A stretch of DNA of 64,000 nt from CAZPKH01 sp964407165 (GCA_964407165.1 CAYOUJ010000002.1:41081-105080), one strand, 5' to 3'; shown: positions 18,172-26,082, counted from the stretch's first letter. Notes: generated from the letters alone by a model not told the origin. Program-made: numbers and translations.

Positions 18172-18842
18172 CCCCCCCCATCCCCCCCCTAAAGGGGGGG
18201 GCTTCCTTTGCTCTTGGCTCCCCCGCCGAAGCCCCCACCGACACTAATAGCTTAGTGTCCCCCCCCCTTGGGGGGGGGTCGGGGGGGGCCGCCGGGTCGG
18301 GGGGGGCCGCTGGGGAAAAGAAATCTATCCGCGACTTGCAGCGTATAGGCATCGACGAATTCCGCGCAGCCCCTAAGCTGCCGCTGACCGTCGTCCTTGA
18401 CAACATACGCTCGCTCAACAACATAGGCTCCGTCTTCCGCACCGCCGACGCCTTCCGCGTCGAGCGCGTCATGCTCTGCGGCATCACGGCCACGCCACCG
18501 TCGCCCGAGATACACAAGACAGCACTCGGCGCCGAGGACTCCGTGGCCTGGGAGCATTTTGACAACACCCTCGACGCCGTCGCCAAGCTCAAAGCCGAGG
18601 GCTACATAGTCTGCGCCCTCGAGCAGGTCAAGGGGAGCGTCGACCTGCGCGCTTTCACCCCCGAGCCGGGCAGGCGCTACGCCGTCATCGCCGGCCACGA
18701 GGTGCGCGGCGTCGACCAGGCCGTGGTCTGCGCCGCCGACCTCTCCCTCGAGATACCCCAGTACGGCACCAAGCACTCCCTCAACGTCAGCGTCAGCACC
18801 GCCCTGGCCATCTGGCACATCTTCTCCACCCTCAACAAGTAG
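18159..18842 (+). CDS. TrmH-family RNA methyltransferase (SPOUT) with repeat-encoded N-terminus
   Basis: 227 residues if translation starts at the ATG at 18159, which overlaps the korB stop (TAG at 18169-18171). The SPOUT/TrmH core is complete: VVLDNIRSLNNIGSVFRTAD, LCGITATPP, VIAGHEVRGVDQ and PQYGTKHSLNVSVSTALAIW, the 2'-O-ribose methyltransferase signature. Homologues normally begin near KKSIRDLQRIGIDEFR, so residues about 5-52 are an extra Pro/Gly-rich leader encoded by C8-9/G8-9 tracts and hairpins (18172-18316). No ATG exists between the tracts and the core; an in-frame TTG at 18336 is the only alternative close to the family's usual start. Any ±1 slip in a tract would disconnect the ATG from the core. 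Confidence 0.85.
   Translation: MASLAPPIPPLKGGASFALGSPAEAPTDTNSLVSPPLGGGSGGAAGSGGAAGEKKSIRDLQRIGIDEFRAAPKLPLTVVLDNIRSLNNIGSVFRTADAFRVERVMLCGITATPPSPEIHKTALGAEDSVAWEHFDNTLDAVAKLKAEGYIVCALEQVKGSVDLRAFTPEPGRRYAVIAGHEVRGVDQAVVCAADLSLEIPQYGTKHSLNVSVSTALAIWHIFSTLNK
18172..18316. repeat. homopolymer-rich palindromic element inside the TrmH gene
   Basis: Tracts of 8-9 C or G occur six to seven times, arranged as CCCCCCCC-TAAA-GGGGGGGG and CCCCCCCCC-TT-GGGGGGGGG hairpins, with a perfect GACACTAATAGCTTAGTGTC hairpin at 18240-18259 between them. The final part repeats TCGGGGGGGGCCGC twice. The frame is open in the given sequence. Confidence 0.85.
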
Positions 18843-18912
18843 AACCACGAATTTCACGAATTAGACGAATTACACGAATTGAAAAGTTTAAATTCGTGAA
18901 ATTCGTGGTTCT
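18841..18912. terminator. 22-bp inverted repeat of ACGAATTTC words
   Basis: 18841-18862 and 18891-18912 are perfect reverse complements built from repeats of the word ACGAATTTC, with the same words in the loop. It begins at the last base of the methyltransferase stop codon. It could act as a terminator, though it is AT-rich and lacks a U-tract. The same word family occurs at 43793-43845. Confidence 0.5.
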
Positions 18913-18920
18913 ACACACAG

Positions 18921-18983
18921 AGATTTCCGGTATACCGGAAATCTTTGCAAAATTTGCAGAAATTTCTTGTATACTGGAAATTT
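18921..18983. promoter_or_regulatory. two spaced palindromes upstream of secDF
   Basis: 18921-18944 is a perfect 24-bp palindrome (half-site AGATTTCCGGTA). A diverged copy with the same layout lies at 18960-18983 (AAATTTCTTGTA and its partner, 2 of 12 pairs lost). Their centres are 39 bp apart, close to four helical turns, as expected for a cooperative dimeric repressor or activator. They lie 80-140 bp before the TATATTTG box of secDF. Confidence 0.45.
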
Positions 18984-19062
18984 TTGCACGGGCATGAAGT
19001 GGGTTAACGGGGTGAAAAGACGTTTTTTTGGCCGCGATGGGGGTTTTTTGAAAAATTTGTCG

Positions 19063-19070
19063 TATATTTG
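19063..19070 (+). promoter_or_regulatory. -7 box of secDF
   Basis: TATATTTG lies 66 nt before the ATG at 19137. No convincing -33 TTTG at the usual spacing is seen. Confidence 0.55.
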
Positions 19071-19136
19071 CAGGCTGAAAAAATTCACCCCGAAAAATCA
19101 TTAACTCACATTTAAATATTTTTTCACTATCACAAC

Positions 19137-22025
19137 ATGCAAAGCAAAGGAACCTTAGGTAGCGTTGTCGCGGGTATCATCGCGATATTCCTCGTGGTCG
19201 TTTGCCTCTTCTACATCTCATTCACGTGGGTTACAAGCCACTATGAGGACAAGGCAGAGGCCGTGGCTCTCGCAGCTTCCAACGGCGACACGAAGTCTGA
19301 CGCTTACCGTCTGGCCAAAAAGGAGTATATGGACTCCATCGGCAATGAGAAAGTATTCATGGGCTACACCTTCAACGAAGCCCGCAAGCTCGGCATCGGC
19401 ATGGGTCTCGACCTCAAGGGCGGCATGAACATCACCCTCCAGGTCTCTGTCCCCGACATTCTCCGCTCGATGGCCAACGCCGAAGGCAACCCATACTTCA
19501 ACCAGGCCATAGCTAATACCGACTCCATCGTCAAGAAAACCCATACCAGCGACTACGTCAGCGTATTCGTCAAGGAATATACCAAGCTCGACCCCGCAGG
19601 CGACCTCAGCGTCGTGTTCAAGGACCAGGTCAAGCGCGGCGACAAGCCCGAGGCTGTCGAGGCCGCCCTCAAGCAGGAGGTCAAAGACCGCGTAAGCTCA
19701 TCGGCCAACGTGCTCCGCAACCGTATCGACCAGTTCGGCGTGGTCAGCCCCAACATCCAGGAGCTTGAGAACGACGGCCAGATCCTGCTCGAGCTCCCCG
19801 GCGTCAAGGAGCACGACCGCGTGCGCGAGCTGCTCAAGTCGAGCGCCAACCTCGAGTTCTACGAGACCATGCCCGCCAACGAGTTCATGAACTCGCTCAG
19901 CGAGCTTGACCGCGCCATGCGCTCCGACTCCGTGACCGACGCCAAGGGCCTCTTCTCATACCTGCAGCCCGTGGGCCAGGGCATCGTGGCCGGCGTGGCA
20001 AAGGCCGCCGACCGCGCCGCTGTCGACAGCATCCTCGCCTCGCCCCGCGCCAAGCAGCTGCTCCCCGGCAACCTCAAGTTGGCCTGGGAGGTCAAGCCCG
20101 AGACCCAGGAGGTCACCGACACCGTCACCGGCCGCACACGCAAGGTGGAGTTCTACCAGCTCATAGCCCTGCGCACCAACGGCGGCAAGCCCGCCCTCTA
20201 CGGCGACGTCATCACCAACGCTTACAGCGACATCGACCAGCAGAACAACACCGGCTACTACGTGTCGATGAACATGACCACCGAGGCCGGCAAGAAGTGG
20301 GCGCGCGTCACCGCCGACAATGTTGGCAAGCAGGTGGCCATAGTCCTCGACGACCAGGTATACTCCGCTCCTAACGTCAACCAGGCCATCGACGGCGGCC
20401 GCTCGCAGATCACCGGCAACTTCACCGTCGACGAGGCCCGCGACCTTGCCAACGTGCTCAAGAGCGGCAAGATGGCCGCCAAGGTCGACATCATCTCCGA
20501 CACCGTCATCGGCCCCTCGCTGGGCCAGCAGGCCATCGAGGCCGGATTCACCTCATTCGTGGTCGCCCTGGTGCTGCTGATGATCTTCATGATGGCCTTC
20601 TACGGCATCGTCCCCGGCCTGATCGCCAACATCGCCCTCATCCTCAACCTCTTCTTCACCTTCGGCATCCTCGCCTCCTTCCAGGCCGTGCTGACGCTTA
20701 GCGGCATCGCCGGTATCGTCCTCGCCCTGGGCATGGCCGTCGACGCCAACGTGCTCATCTTCGAGCGCGCCAAAGAGGAGCTCCGCGCAGGCAAGAACAG
20801 CCGCACCGCCATCGCCGACGGCTATTCCAACGCCTTCTCCGCCATCTTCGACTCCAACCTCACCTCCATCCTCACAGGTCTCATCCTGCTGTGGTTCGGC
20901 ACCGGCCCCATCAAGGGCTTCGCCACCACCCTCATCATCGGTATCGTCTGCTCGTTCTTCACCGCTGTCTACCTCACCCGCCTGGTGTTCATAGCCTTCG
21001 GCAAGACCAAGCTCTTCCAGAGCCTGACGTTTAGCACCCCGCTGAGCCGCAAGATGTTCCAGAACGCCCACTTCAACTTCCTCGGCGCCCGCCGCGTAAG
21101 CTTCGGCGTGGTCATCGCCATGGTGGCCATCATCGTCATCTCGCTCTTCGCCCGCGGCCTCAACCAGGGCATCGACTTCTCCGGCGGTCGCAACTACGTT
21201 GTCAAGTTTGACCACCCCGTCAAGACCGACGTCCTCCGCGAGGAGCTTGCTCCCCTCTTCGACGGCGCCCAGGTCAGCGTCATCACCATCGACGACAACA
21301 CCAAGGTGCGCATCTCCACCAACTACAAGATAGCCTCCGACGACGAGGGCGTGGACCAGGAGATCACCGAGATACTCTACAACGGCCTCAAGGGCGAGAT
21401 CGGCAACATGTCGATGGAAGACTTCTCCACCACCAACGAGAACACCGGCATCATGTCCTCGCAGAAGGTCGGTCCCACCGTTGCCAACGACATGCGCACC
21501 GACGCCTACATCGCCGTTGCCTTGGCACTCGTGGCAATGTTCCTCTACATCTTGCTGCGCTTCCGCAACGTCGCATTCTCCCTCGGAGCCCTCGCTGCCG
21601 TCGCCTTCACAGCATTCTCCATCATCGGCTTCTACAGCCTCTTCTGGGGCGTCTTCCCCTTCGCCATGGAGATTGACCAGTCGTTCATCGCCGCCATCCT
21701 GACAGTCATCGGCTACCAGATCAACGACACCGTGGTGGTCTTCGACCGCGTCCGCGAGAACGTCGGCCTGTATCCCAAGCAGGACTTCTTCACCACCATC
21801 AACAAGTCGATCAACTCCACCCTGGGCCGTACCATCATGACCTCCGCCTCGACGCTGCTGGTGCTCCTGTGCATCTTCATCCTCGGCGGCGACTCGATTC
21901 GTTCCTTCGTCTTCGCAATGATCTTCGGCGTCGTCATCGGCACCCTGGCCACCATCTTCGTGGCCTCCCCCGTTGCCTACCTCACCGACCGCCGTCGCTC
22001 GGCCGTGAAGGCAAAGCGCGCCTAA
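19137..22025 (+). CDS. secDF: protein translocase subunit SecDF (fusion)
   Basis: 962 residues. SecD and SecF are fused, as is usual in Bacteroidetes. An N-terminal membrane helix (about 10-30) is followed by the periplasmic P1 region with GLDLKGGMNITL near residue 98 and VLRNRIDQFGV near residue 193. The SecD transmembrane bundle follows from about residue 470 (GMAVDANVLIFERAKEELR). The SecF half begins about residue 670 (GIDFSGGRNYVVKF) and ends with its own bundle containing NDTVVVFDRVREN. The protein uses proton motive force to complete Sec export at the inner membrane. Upstream palindromes at 18921-18983 hint at specific regulation. Confidence 0.95.
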   Translation: MQSKGTLGSVVAGIIAIFLVVVCLFYISFTWVTSHYEDKAEAVALAASNGDTKSDAYRLAKKEYMDSIGNEKVFMGYTFNEARKLGIGMGLDLKGGMNITLQVSVPDILRSMANAEGNPYFNQAIANTDSIVKKTHTSDYVSVFVKEYTKLDPAGDLSVVFKDQVKRGDKPEAVEAALKQEVKDRVSSSANVLRNRIDQFGVVSPNIQELENDGQILLELPGVKEHDRVRELLKSSANLEFYETMPANEFMNSLSELDRAMRSDSVTDAKGLFSYLQPVGQGIVAGVAKAADRAAVDSILASPRAKQLLPGNLKLAWEVKPETQEVTDTVTGRTRKVEFYQLIALRTNGGKPALYGDVITNAYSDIDQQNNTGYYVSMNMTTEAGKKWARVTADNVGKQVAIVLDDQVYSAPNVNQAIDGGRSQITGNFTVDEARDLANVLKSGKMAAKVDIISDTVIGPSLGQQAIEAGFTSFVVALVLLMIFMMAFYGIVPGLIANIALILNLFFTFGILASFQAVLTLSGIAGIVLALGMAVDANVLIFERAKEELRAGKNSRTAIADGYSNAFSAIFDSNLTSILTGLILLWFGTGPIKGFATTLIIGIVCSFFTAVYLTRLVFIAFGKTKLFQSLTFSTPLSRKMFQNAHFNFLGARRVSFGVVIAMVAIIVISLFARGLNQGIDFSGGRNYVVKFDHPVKTDVLREELAPLFDGAQVSVITIDDNTKVRISTNYKIASDDEGVDQEITEILYNGLKGEIGNMSMEDFSTTNENTGIMSSQKVGPTVANDMRTDAYIAVALALVAMFLYILLRFRNVAFSLGALAAVAFTAFSIIGFYSLFWGVFPFAMEIDQSFIAAILTVIGYQINDTVVVFDRVRENVGLYPKQDFFTTINKSINSTLGRTIMTSASTLLVLLCIFILGGDSIRSFVFAMIFGVVIGTLATIFVASPVAYLTDRRRSAVKAKRA

Positions 22026-22051
22026 GCAATTTTTCCCAACACGCCATAACC

Positions 22052-22083
22052 AAGGGGGCGGACCCATCCGGGCCCGCCCCCTT
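22052..22083 (+). terminator. intrinsic terminator of secDF
   Basis: AAGGGGGCGG (22052-22061) pairs with CCGCCCCCTT (22074-22083) and is followed by TTATTTTATTTATTTT. Confidence 0.85.
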
Positions 22084-22136
22084 ATTTTATTTATTTTAGC
22101 TCAATAACCCTCAATATTAAAATTAAAATAAATTGC

Positions 22137-22144
22137 TAAATTTG
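22137..22144 (+). promoter_or_regulatory. -7 box of the ATPase-nuclease pair
   Basis: TAAATTTG lies 27 nt before the ATG at 22172 in an AT-rich spacer. It would drive both plus-strand genes of the island. Confidence 0.6.
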
Positions 22145-22171
22145 CAGCACTAACGAAAAAACGTCTCTGCC

Positions 22172-23545
22172 ATGGTTTTTGAAATAAGCAACTTGGGCGC
22201 TGTCAAATCGGCAAAATTTGACTTGACGAAACGTCTGACGGTGTTTTGCGGCCACAACAACACCGGCAAGACGTATGTGTCATATATAATCTATGCCCTG
22301 ACCAATTGCCGCAAACTTGTCCCCAAAATGCTTCCTGACCACATCTTGGATGCTTTGAAGGAGCAAGGGCGCGCAACCATGGCCATCGATGCTGAGGAGC
22401 TTTGCCAATATCGTAGCCTGATGTTGGGTTCAGTGACTGCCAATCTTAAAGAGACATTCGGTATCTCCGCAGAGCAAGCCGAGAAATTCTTCAAAGACTT
22501 CACCATAAATTTTTTAACCACAGACGAAGAGTTCAGGGTGAAAATAAACGCGGAGGCGTTTGACGATGACTTCACCTCTGACCACTTCATCGTGCACGTC
22601 ACCAAGCAGCCGTCGTCACTGAACCTTTCGTTTAATCTGACCACAACCCACACCCTCGATTCCAAAGACATCGACACGATTCGGTTTGTACTGCTTCCGC
22701 GACTGTTTACGCGACTCGCCCTGTATCCCATCACTGAGTCGGTCATATTCCCTGTGGAGCGAAACTCCATCTACACCTTCAGCAAAGAGCTCTCAATCAA
22801 GCGAAACATACTCATCGACCAGATGCAGGACCTGTCGACCAAGCCGATAGATCCGATGGACTACTTGCTGCGTCGGACCACCCGGTACCCGCAGCCCATT
22901 CGCGACGGACTCGAGGTGGCAGAAGACATGGAGCATATTCAACGCCACCAGAGCCCGTTCCATGCCTTTGCCGAAGACATCGAGCAGGCGCTGCTCTACG
23001 GCCGCGTGTCTGTTACCGGCGACGGGGAGGTGCAGTTCGCCCCCGCAAAAGCCAAGTCGAAGAAATTGCCCATACACCTTACCGCGTCGATAGTCAAAAC
23101 ATTGTCGAGCCTCGTGTTCTACCTCAAGCATCTTGCCAAGCCTAACGACCTGATAATCATCGACGAGCCGGAACTAAACCTTCACCCCGACAACCAAATA
23201 GTGCTCGCCAGAATATTCGCCCGCCTCGTGGGCGAAGGCTTCCGCCTGCTCGTCAGCACCCACAGCGACTATATTATACGGGAAATCAACAACCTCATAA
23301 TGCTCAACTCCGACACCGAGGCTATTGGCGCCGTACGTGAGAAGTTGGGCTACACAGCTGATGAACGACTCGACCACACTCAGACCGCCGTCTACTTCTT
23401 CGACTTCAAAAAGAGCGGTCGCGCAAGTGTAACCGTAAAGCCGATTGCAGTTACCGACACCGGCTTCGAGGTTCCCTCCATCGACGCGACCATCGAACGC
23501 CAAAACAAGGTGTCCGACGAGCTGTATTATGCATTAAAATACTAA
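22172..23545 (+). CDS. OLD/AAA-type ATPase, candidate defence ATPase
   Basis: 457 residues. ABC/OLD-like ATPase with Walker A GHNNTGKT at residues 27-34, directly after the N-terminal FEISNLGAVKSAKFDL typical of SMC/RecF/OLD-type proteins. Walker B is DLIIIDEPELNLHPD at 326-340, followed by the H-loop region VSTHSDYIIREINNL. The middle 150-300 is a variable helical region. No TOPRIM domain is present, so it is not a full OLD nuclease; the nuclease activity, if any, may come from the next gene 7 nt downstream. Such ATPase-plus-effector pairs are common in phage defence (Gabija, PARIS, Septu), but this pair does not match one that I can name. Its base composition is less GC-rich than its flanks. 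Confidence 0.8.
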   Translation: MVFEISNLGAVKSAKFDLTKRLTVFCGHNNTGKTYVSYIIYALTNCRKLVPKMLPDHILDALKEQGRATMAIDAEELCQYRSLMLGSVTANLKETFGISAEQAEKFFKDFTINFLTTDEEFRVKINAEAFDDDFTSDHFIVHVTKQPSSLNLSFNLTTTHTLDSKDIDTIRFVLLPRLFTRLALYPITESVIFPVERNSIYTFSKELSIKRNILIDQMQDLSTKPIDPMDYLLRRTTRYPQPIRDGLEVAEDMEHIQRHQSPFHAFAEDIEQALLYGRVSVTGDGEVQFAPAKAKSKKLPIHLTASIVKTLSSLVFYLKHLAKPNDLIIIDEPELNLHPDNQIVLARIFARLVGEGFRLLVSTHSDYIIREINNLIMLNSDTEAIGAVREKLGYTADERLDHTQTAVYFFDFKKSGRASVTVKPIAVTDTGFEVPSIDATIERQNKVSDELYYALKY

Positions 23546-23552
23546 GGCAACT

Positions 23553-24065
23553 ATGCAAAATACTCTGTCTGACATCGCTTATGTGCTGCATGACGACTTC
23601 GTAAGCCCTGGCACCGATTTCATCGAGAAAGACGCTAAGATGAAAATCAGCGTTGACAAGGATGGGTGCCAGTGCGTAGTATACAAATTTGACAAGAAGA
23701 TGAGCCGCGATTACCGTGGCGGCCTATTCCCTTTCTTCGCAAAGAACGAGGGCGTCTGCCAGATCTGTGATTATATGGTCTTTGCCCTGCGCGACGGTCA
23801 ACTTTATTGCCTGCTGATAGAGCTCAAGCGCGGCAAAGCACAGACGATGCCCCAATTGCGTGCCGCCACATTGTTCGCCAAATATGTTGTCGACACCATA
23901 AACCCTGTGTGCAACAAGTCATACAATCCCAAATACCGCCTTGTGAGCATCCACGAAATAAAATTGCGCAAGAAGGGTACCGGCGCACGCGGCATAAAAT
24001 ACGACCAAGAAAACCACTGCATCGTCCGCTCAGACAAATTTCCCCTCAAGATGTACCTCATCTAA
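23553..24065 (+). CDS. small PD-(D/E)XK-like protein paired with the ATPase
   Basis: 170 residues, family not recognised. A region with alternating strands carries CDYMVFALRDGQ (Asp73) and YCLLIELKRGKA (Glu90-x-Lys92). The spacing D-x16-E-x-K is what the PD-(D/E)XK nuclease core requires; an upstream acidic residue in a helix (Glu25 or nearby) could complete it. The C-terminal part is basic (HEIKLRKKGTGARGIKYD). It follows the ATPase gene after 7 nt, so they are almost certainly co-transcribed. I infer an ATPase-controlled nuclease effector; the alternative is a catalytically dead DNA-binding partner. Confidence 0.65.
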   Translation: MQNTLSDIAYVLHDDFVSPGTDFIEKDAKMKISVDKDGCQCVVYKFDKKMSRDYRGGLFPFFAKNEGVCQICDYMVFALRDGQLYCLLIELKRGKAQTMPQLRAATLFAKYVVDTINPVCNKSYNPKYRLVSIHEIKLRKKGTGARGIKYDQENHCIVRSDKFPLKMYLI

Positions 24066-24140
24066 ACCCCTCGGGCAATAACATTTCCTCGCCGAAAACC
24101 CTCATTAGGCATGTCTTGTCCTGAAAAAAGTAAACCCCAA

Positions 24141-24256
24141 ATGTTTCAGTGACTTGTGGCGCAGCCACAACTCCATCTGTTAACCCCACGCTTTAGCGTG
24201 GGGTAGGACTCCCTCCCTCACTTGGCAGCGTGCCGCTGGCACGTCTCCATGACAGG
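24141..24256. mobile_element. left half of the nested-hairpin element
   Basis: TTGTGGCGCAGCCACAA, TCTGTTAACCCCACGC and a GCGTGCCGCTGGCACG-type hairpin match the first half of the copies at 1289-1514 and 57655-57895. The right half (GCGTGGGGTTAAC and the second TTGTGGC hairpin) is missing. It lies between two convergent gene pairs, where it may now serve as a terminator. Confidence 0.75.
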
Positions 24257-24270
24257 CGCCCCCAAACACC

Positions 24271-24474
24271 TCAATCATCCCTGCACAACGGCTCTCCCTC
24301 AATATCTTCATACCCGTACACCTCAAACGACGTGTCGACATAATCGTCCGCGTCCAATACGTAGACCTCTTCACGGTAATCGTTTCTAACTTGGTCGAGC
24401 GCCTCCTCCGGTGAGGAGGCCTCTACCGGCACAACCCTCTGCAGCGTCTCGGTTATTACAACGTTATACTTCAT
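24271..24474 (-). CDS. DpnD/PcfM-like small protein
   Basis: 67 residues from the ATG at 24474. The pattern NVVITETLQRVVPVEASSPEEALDQV then EEVYVLDADDYVDTSFEV matches DpnD/PcfM-family proteins, short acidic beta-alpha proteins found next to the DpnII restriction system and on conjugative plasmids; their function is not known. It starts 10 nt after the stop of the HARE-HTH gene, so the two form a two-gene operon. Longer versions of the reading frame begin at TTG and are less likely. Confidence 0.7.
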   Translation of the reverse strand: MKYNVVITETLQRVVPVEASSPEEALDQVRNDYREEVYVLDADDYVDTSFEVYGYEDIEGEPLCRDD

Positions 24475-24483
24475 GGCAGTCAA

Positions 24484-25224
24484 TTAAAGAACAAACTCAA
24501 AGGAGCTGCGCTGCATCTCCTGCTCGTATTGCTTGACCAGCTCGTCGAAGCTAAGGAACCGCACACGGTGATGCTTGCTCAGCTCGTCGAAGGCGTGATA
24601 TGACAGCTTGTGCCGGAACTCGCTCTTGCGCGTTTCGTCGGCCACTATCACCATGCGCACATTAAAGTCCTGCAAGTCAAGATATTTCAACAGCGAGTTC
24701 TGAATATCAGTCGTGCACTCCACCTCGAAGAACGAGTGCGGCATCTGCCGCTCGTTCATCCATATCGTGTCGATGGTAGAGCTGCGCTTTACCAAGTTAG
24801 GATAAGTGTAGTGTGGCAGCGCGTGGAGCGTCGCAATCTCCCCTAAATTCCTGCCGTCGTAGAACTTGCGGTTCTTGTCTTGCGAGGGCACGAACGACGC
24901 CAGCCCCTTGAGATTGCCTATGGTAATCAACAGGCCTTGATAGTAGGCATGGTTGAGCGTTACAGCCTGCTCCTTGTCATTTGCGTCGGCAACGATGAGG
25001 CCCCTTTTGACCAAAGTGTCCTTCATATCCTCCAAAGCATACAGGCCTTTGCGTACGTTGAAGATGCCCGGAGTATGGCGCACGATACGCCGGACGCTTG
25101 CATGCGGCGTCTTCGTCTTCCACTCACAATCCTCTATCTTAAAGACTTCTTGGTTGATCTGCGCGAGCGTGGCAATTCCGCCAAGCTTCTCAAGCGTCTT
25201 TATTACTGCCTCATACTGCTTCAT
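24484..25224 (-). CDS. HARE-HTH / restriction-endonuclease-like protein
   Basis: 246 residues from the ATG at 25224; the upstream codons lie between the promoter and this ATG. Residues 1-70 look like a HARE-HTH winged helix (ATLAQINQEVF, then GIFNVRKGLYAL). Residues about 120-200 look like a PD-(D/E)XK core of the type IDTIW...FFEVECTTDIQNSLLKY, with Asp152, Glu167 and Glu169, a pattern common in predicted restriction endonucleases (FEVExTT). HARE-HTH domains fused to endonucleases are described in bacterial restriction contexts. No methyltransferase gene is present, so a classical R-M system is not supported. It pairs with the DpnD-like gene downstream. Confidence 0.7.
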   Translation of the reverse strand: MKQYEAVIKTLEKLGGIATLAQINQEVFKIEDCEWKTKTPHASVRRIVRHTPGIFNVRKGLYALEDMKDTLVKRGLIVADANDKEQAVTLNHAYYQGLLITIGNLKGLASFVPSQDKNRKFYDGRNLGEIATLHALPHYTYPNLVKRSSTIDTIWMNERQMPHSFFEVECTTDIQNSLLKYLDLQDFNVRMVIVADETRKSEFRHKLSYHAFDELSKHHRVRFLSFDELVKQYEQEMQRSSFEFVL

Positions 25225-25266
25225 GGTGTGGGTTGTGCTGTATTGTCGGGGTTTAATTCGGTCTTG

Positions 25267-25274
25267 CAAAATTA
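25267..25274 (-). promoter_or_regulatory. -7 box of the HARE-HTH operon
   Basis: CAAAATTA on the plus strand reads TAATTTTG on the minus strand, 42 nt before the ATG at 25224. Confidence 0.5.
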
Positions 25275-25292
25275 ACACAAATAATTGATTTC

Positions 25293-25367
25293 GTAACTAT
25301 TCAGCTAATATAATTTTGCTCCTTTGGAGCGCTTTTATAAAAATATTGGTATTCGATGAATAGTTAC
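25293..25367. repeat. 75-bp element with 11-bp inverted ends and inner hairpin
   Basis: GTAACTATTCA (25293-25303) and TGAATAGTTAC (25357-25367) are perfect inverted ends. Inside is GCTCC-TTT-GGAGC (25318-25330). It lies between the divergent operons and could be a small MITE remnant or an operator. Downstream, GGGGGTTTGGGCA occurs twice (25409-25421 and 25430-25442). Confidence 0.55.
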
Positions 25368-25458
25368 TTGTGTGAAATATTTGAAACAGCATGTTTATCC
25401 CGGATAATGGGGGTTTGGGCACGGAAGGCGGGGGTTTGGGCATTTATGGGGCGTGGAA

Positions 25459-25491
25459 TTTGGTGAGGGGGAGGGGGAATGAGTATATTTG
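25459..25491 (+). promoter_or_regulatory. promoter of the secreted protein at 25522
   Basis: TTTG at 25459-25462 and TATATTTG at 25484-25491, separated by 21 nt, match both Bacteroidetes promoter elements. Confidence 0.7.
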
Positions 25492-25521
25492 CGGGAGTAA
25501 AACCAATAAAACAGACAAGCT

Positions 25522-26082
25522 ATGAAACGATTACTGACGATAATGGCAGTGGCCTTGGCAGGATGGTATGCCGCTGGGGCACAGGACCTGAGCGGTGTGG
25601 GCGACCGCATCCGCGCCCGTGCCAACGCTGTAGAGTTGGCGGACTGGCAGCTCAGCCGCGCCTCGAAGTTGACGTACAAGCTGTGGTCGGACCTGCCGCC
25701 GAACGACAATTACTACTTTGTGTGCACGGCCACGGTGACGCCCAGCAAGGTTACGCTGAAGTATGACGGGGTCTACAAAGGGCAGAAGGTGACGTACACC
25801 GACGGAGCAGCGCTGACACAGGCGCAGTATGACGCCTTCTGCAAGCAGCTGACAGGGCTGCAGGTGTCGAAGTGGTATGACCCGCAGCCGGTGTTGGAGG
25901 AAAAAGCGTCGGAGCTGTTCACCGTATGGGAGGGTGAGTCGGAGCTGTTCCGCGCCCAACGATACGCCGACCTTCACACCCTCAGGGGTGGCGACGGGGT
26001 GAAGGAGGCGTTCATGACGCTGCTGCCGACAGCGTCGCAGGCCTGCTTCGCCGAGCCGGAGGCGTTTCTCCACTCGCGCTGA
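25522..26082 (+). CDS. secreted hypothetical protein
   Basis: 186 residues with a signal peptide (MKRLLTIMAVALAGWYAAGAQ, cleavage near residue 21). The mature protein is mixed alpha/beta with a segment VTLKYDGVYKGQKVTYTDGA. I recognise no family and see no catalytic motif. A good promoter lies upstream and a 15-bp palindrome follows, so it is a single-gene transcription unit convergent with mutS. Confidence 0.7.
   Translation: MKRLLTIMAVALAGWYAAGAQDLSGVGDRIRARANAVELADWQLSRASKLTYKLWSDLPPNDNYYFVCTATVTPSKVTLKYDGVYKGQKVTYTDGAALTQAQYDAFCKQLTGLQVSKWYDPQPVLEEKASELFTVWEGESELFRAQRYADLHTLRGGDGVKEAFMTLLPTASQACFAEPEAFLHSR

Noticed and set aside
20553..22067. 504-codon minus-strand frame opposite secDF
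   Set aside because: The translation is almost only Glu/Gly/Asp/Val/Ala, an artefact of third-position GC in secDF.
22172..23545. ATPase as a complete OLD-family nuclease
   Set aside because: The C-terminal part after Walker B is too short and shows no TOPRIM acidic motifs.
24180..24374. 64-codon minus-strand frame across the hairpin element
   Set aside because: It overlaps the DpnD-like gene in another frame and includes element sequence.
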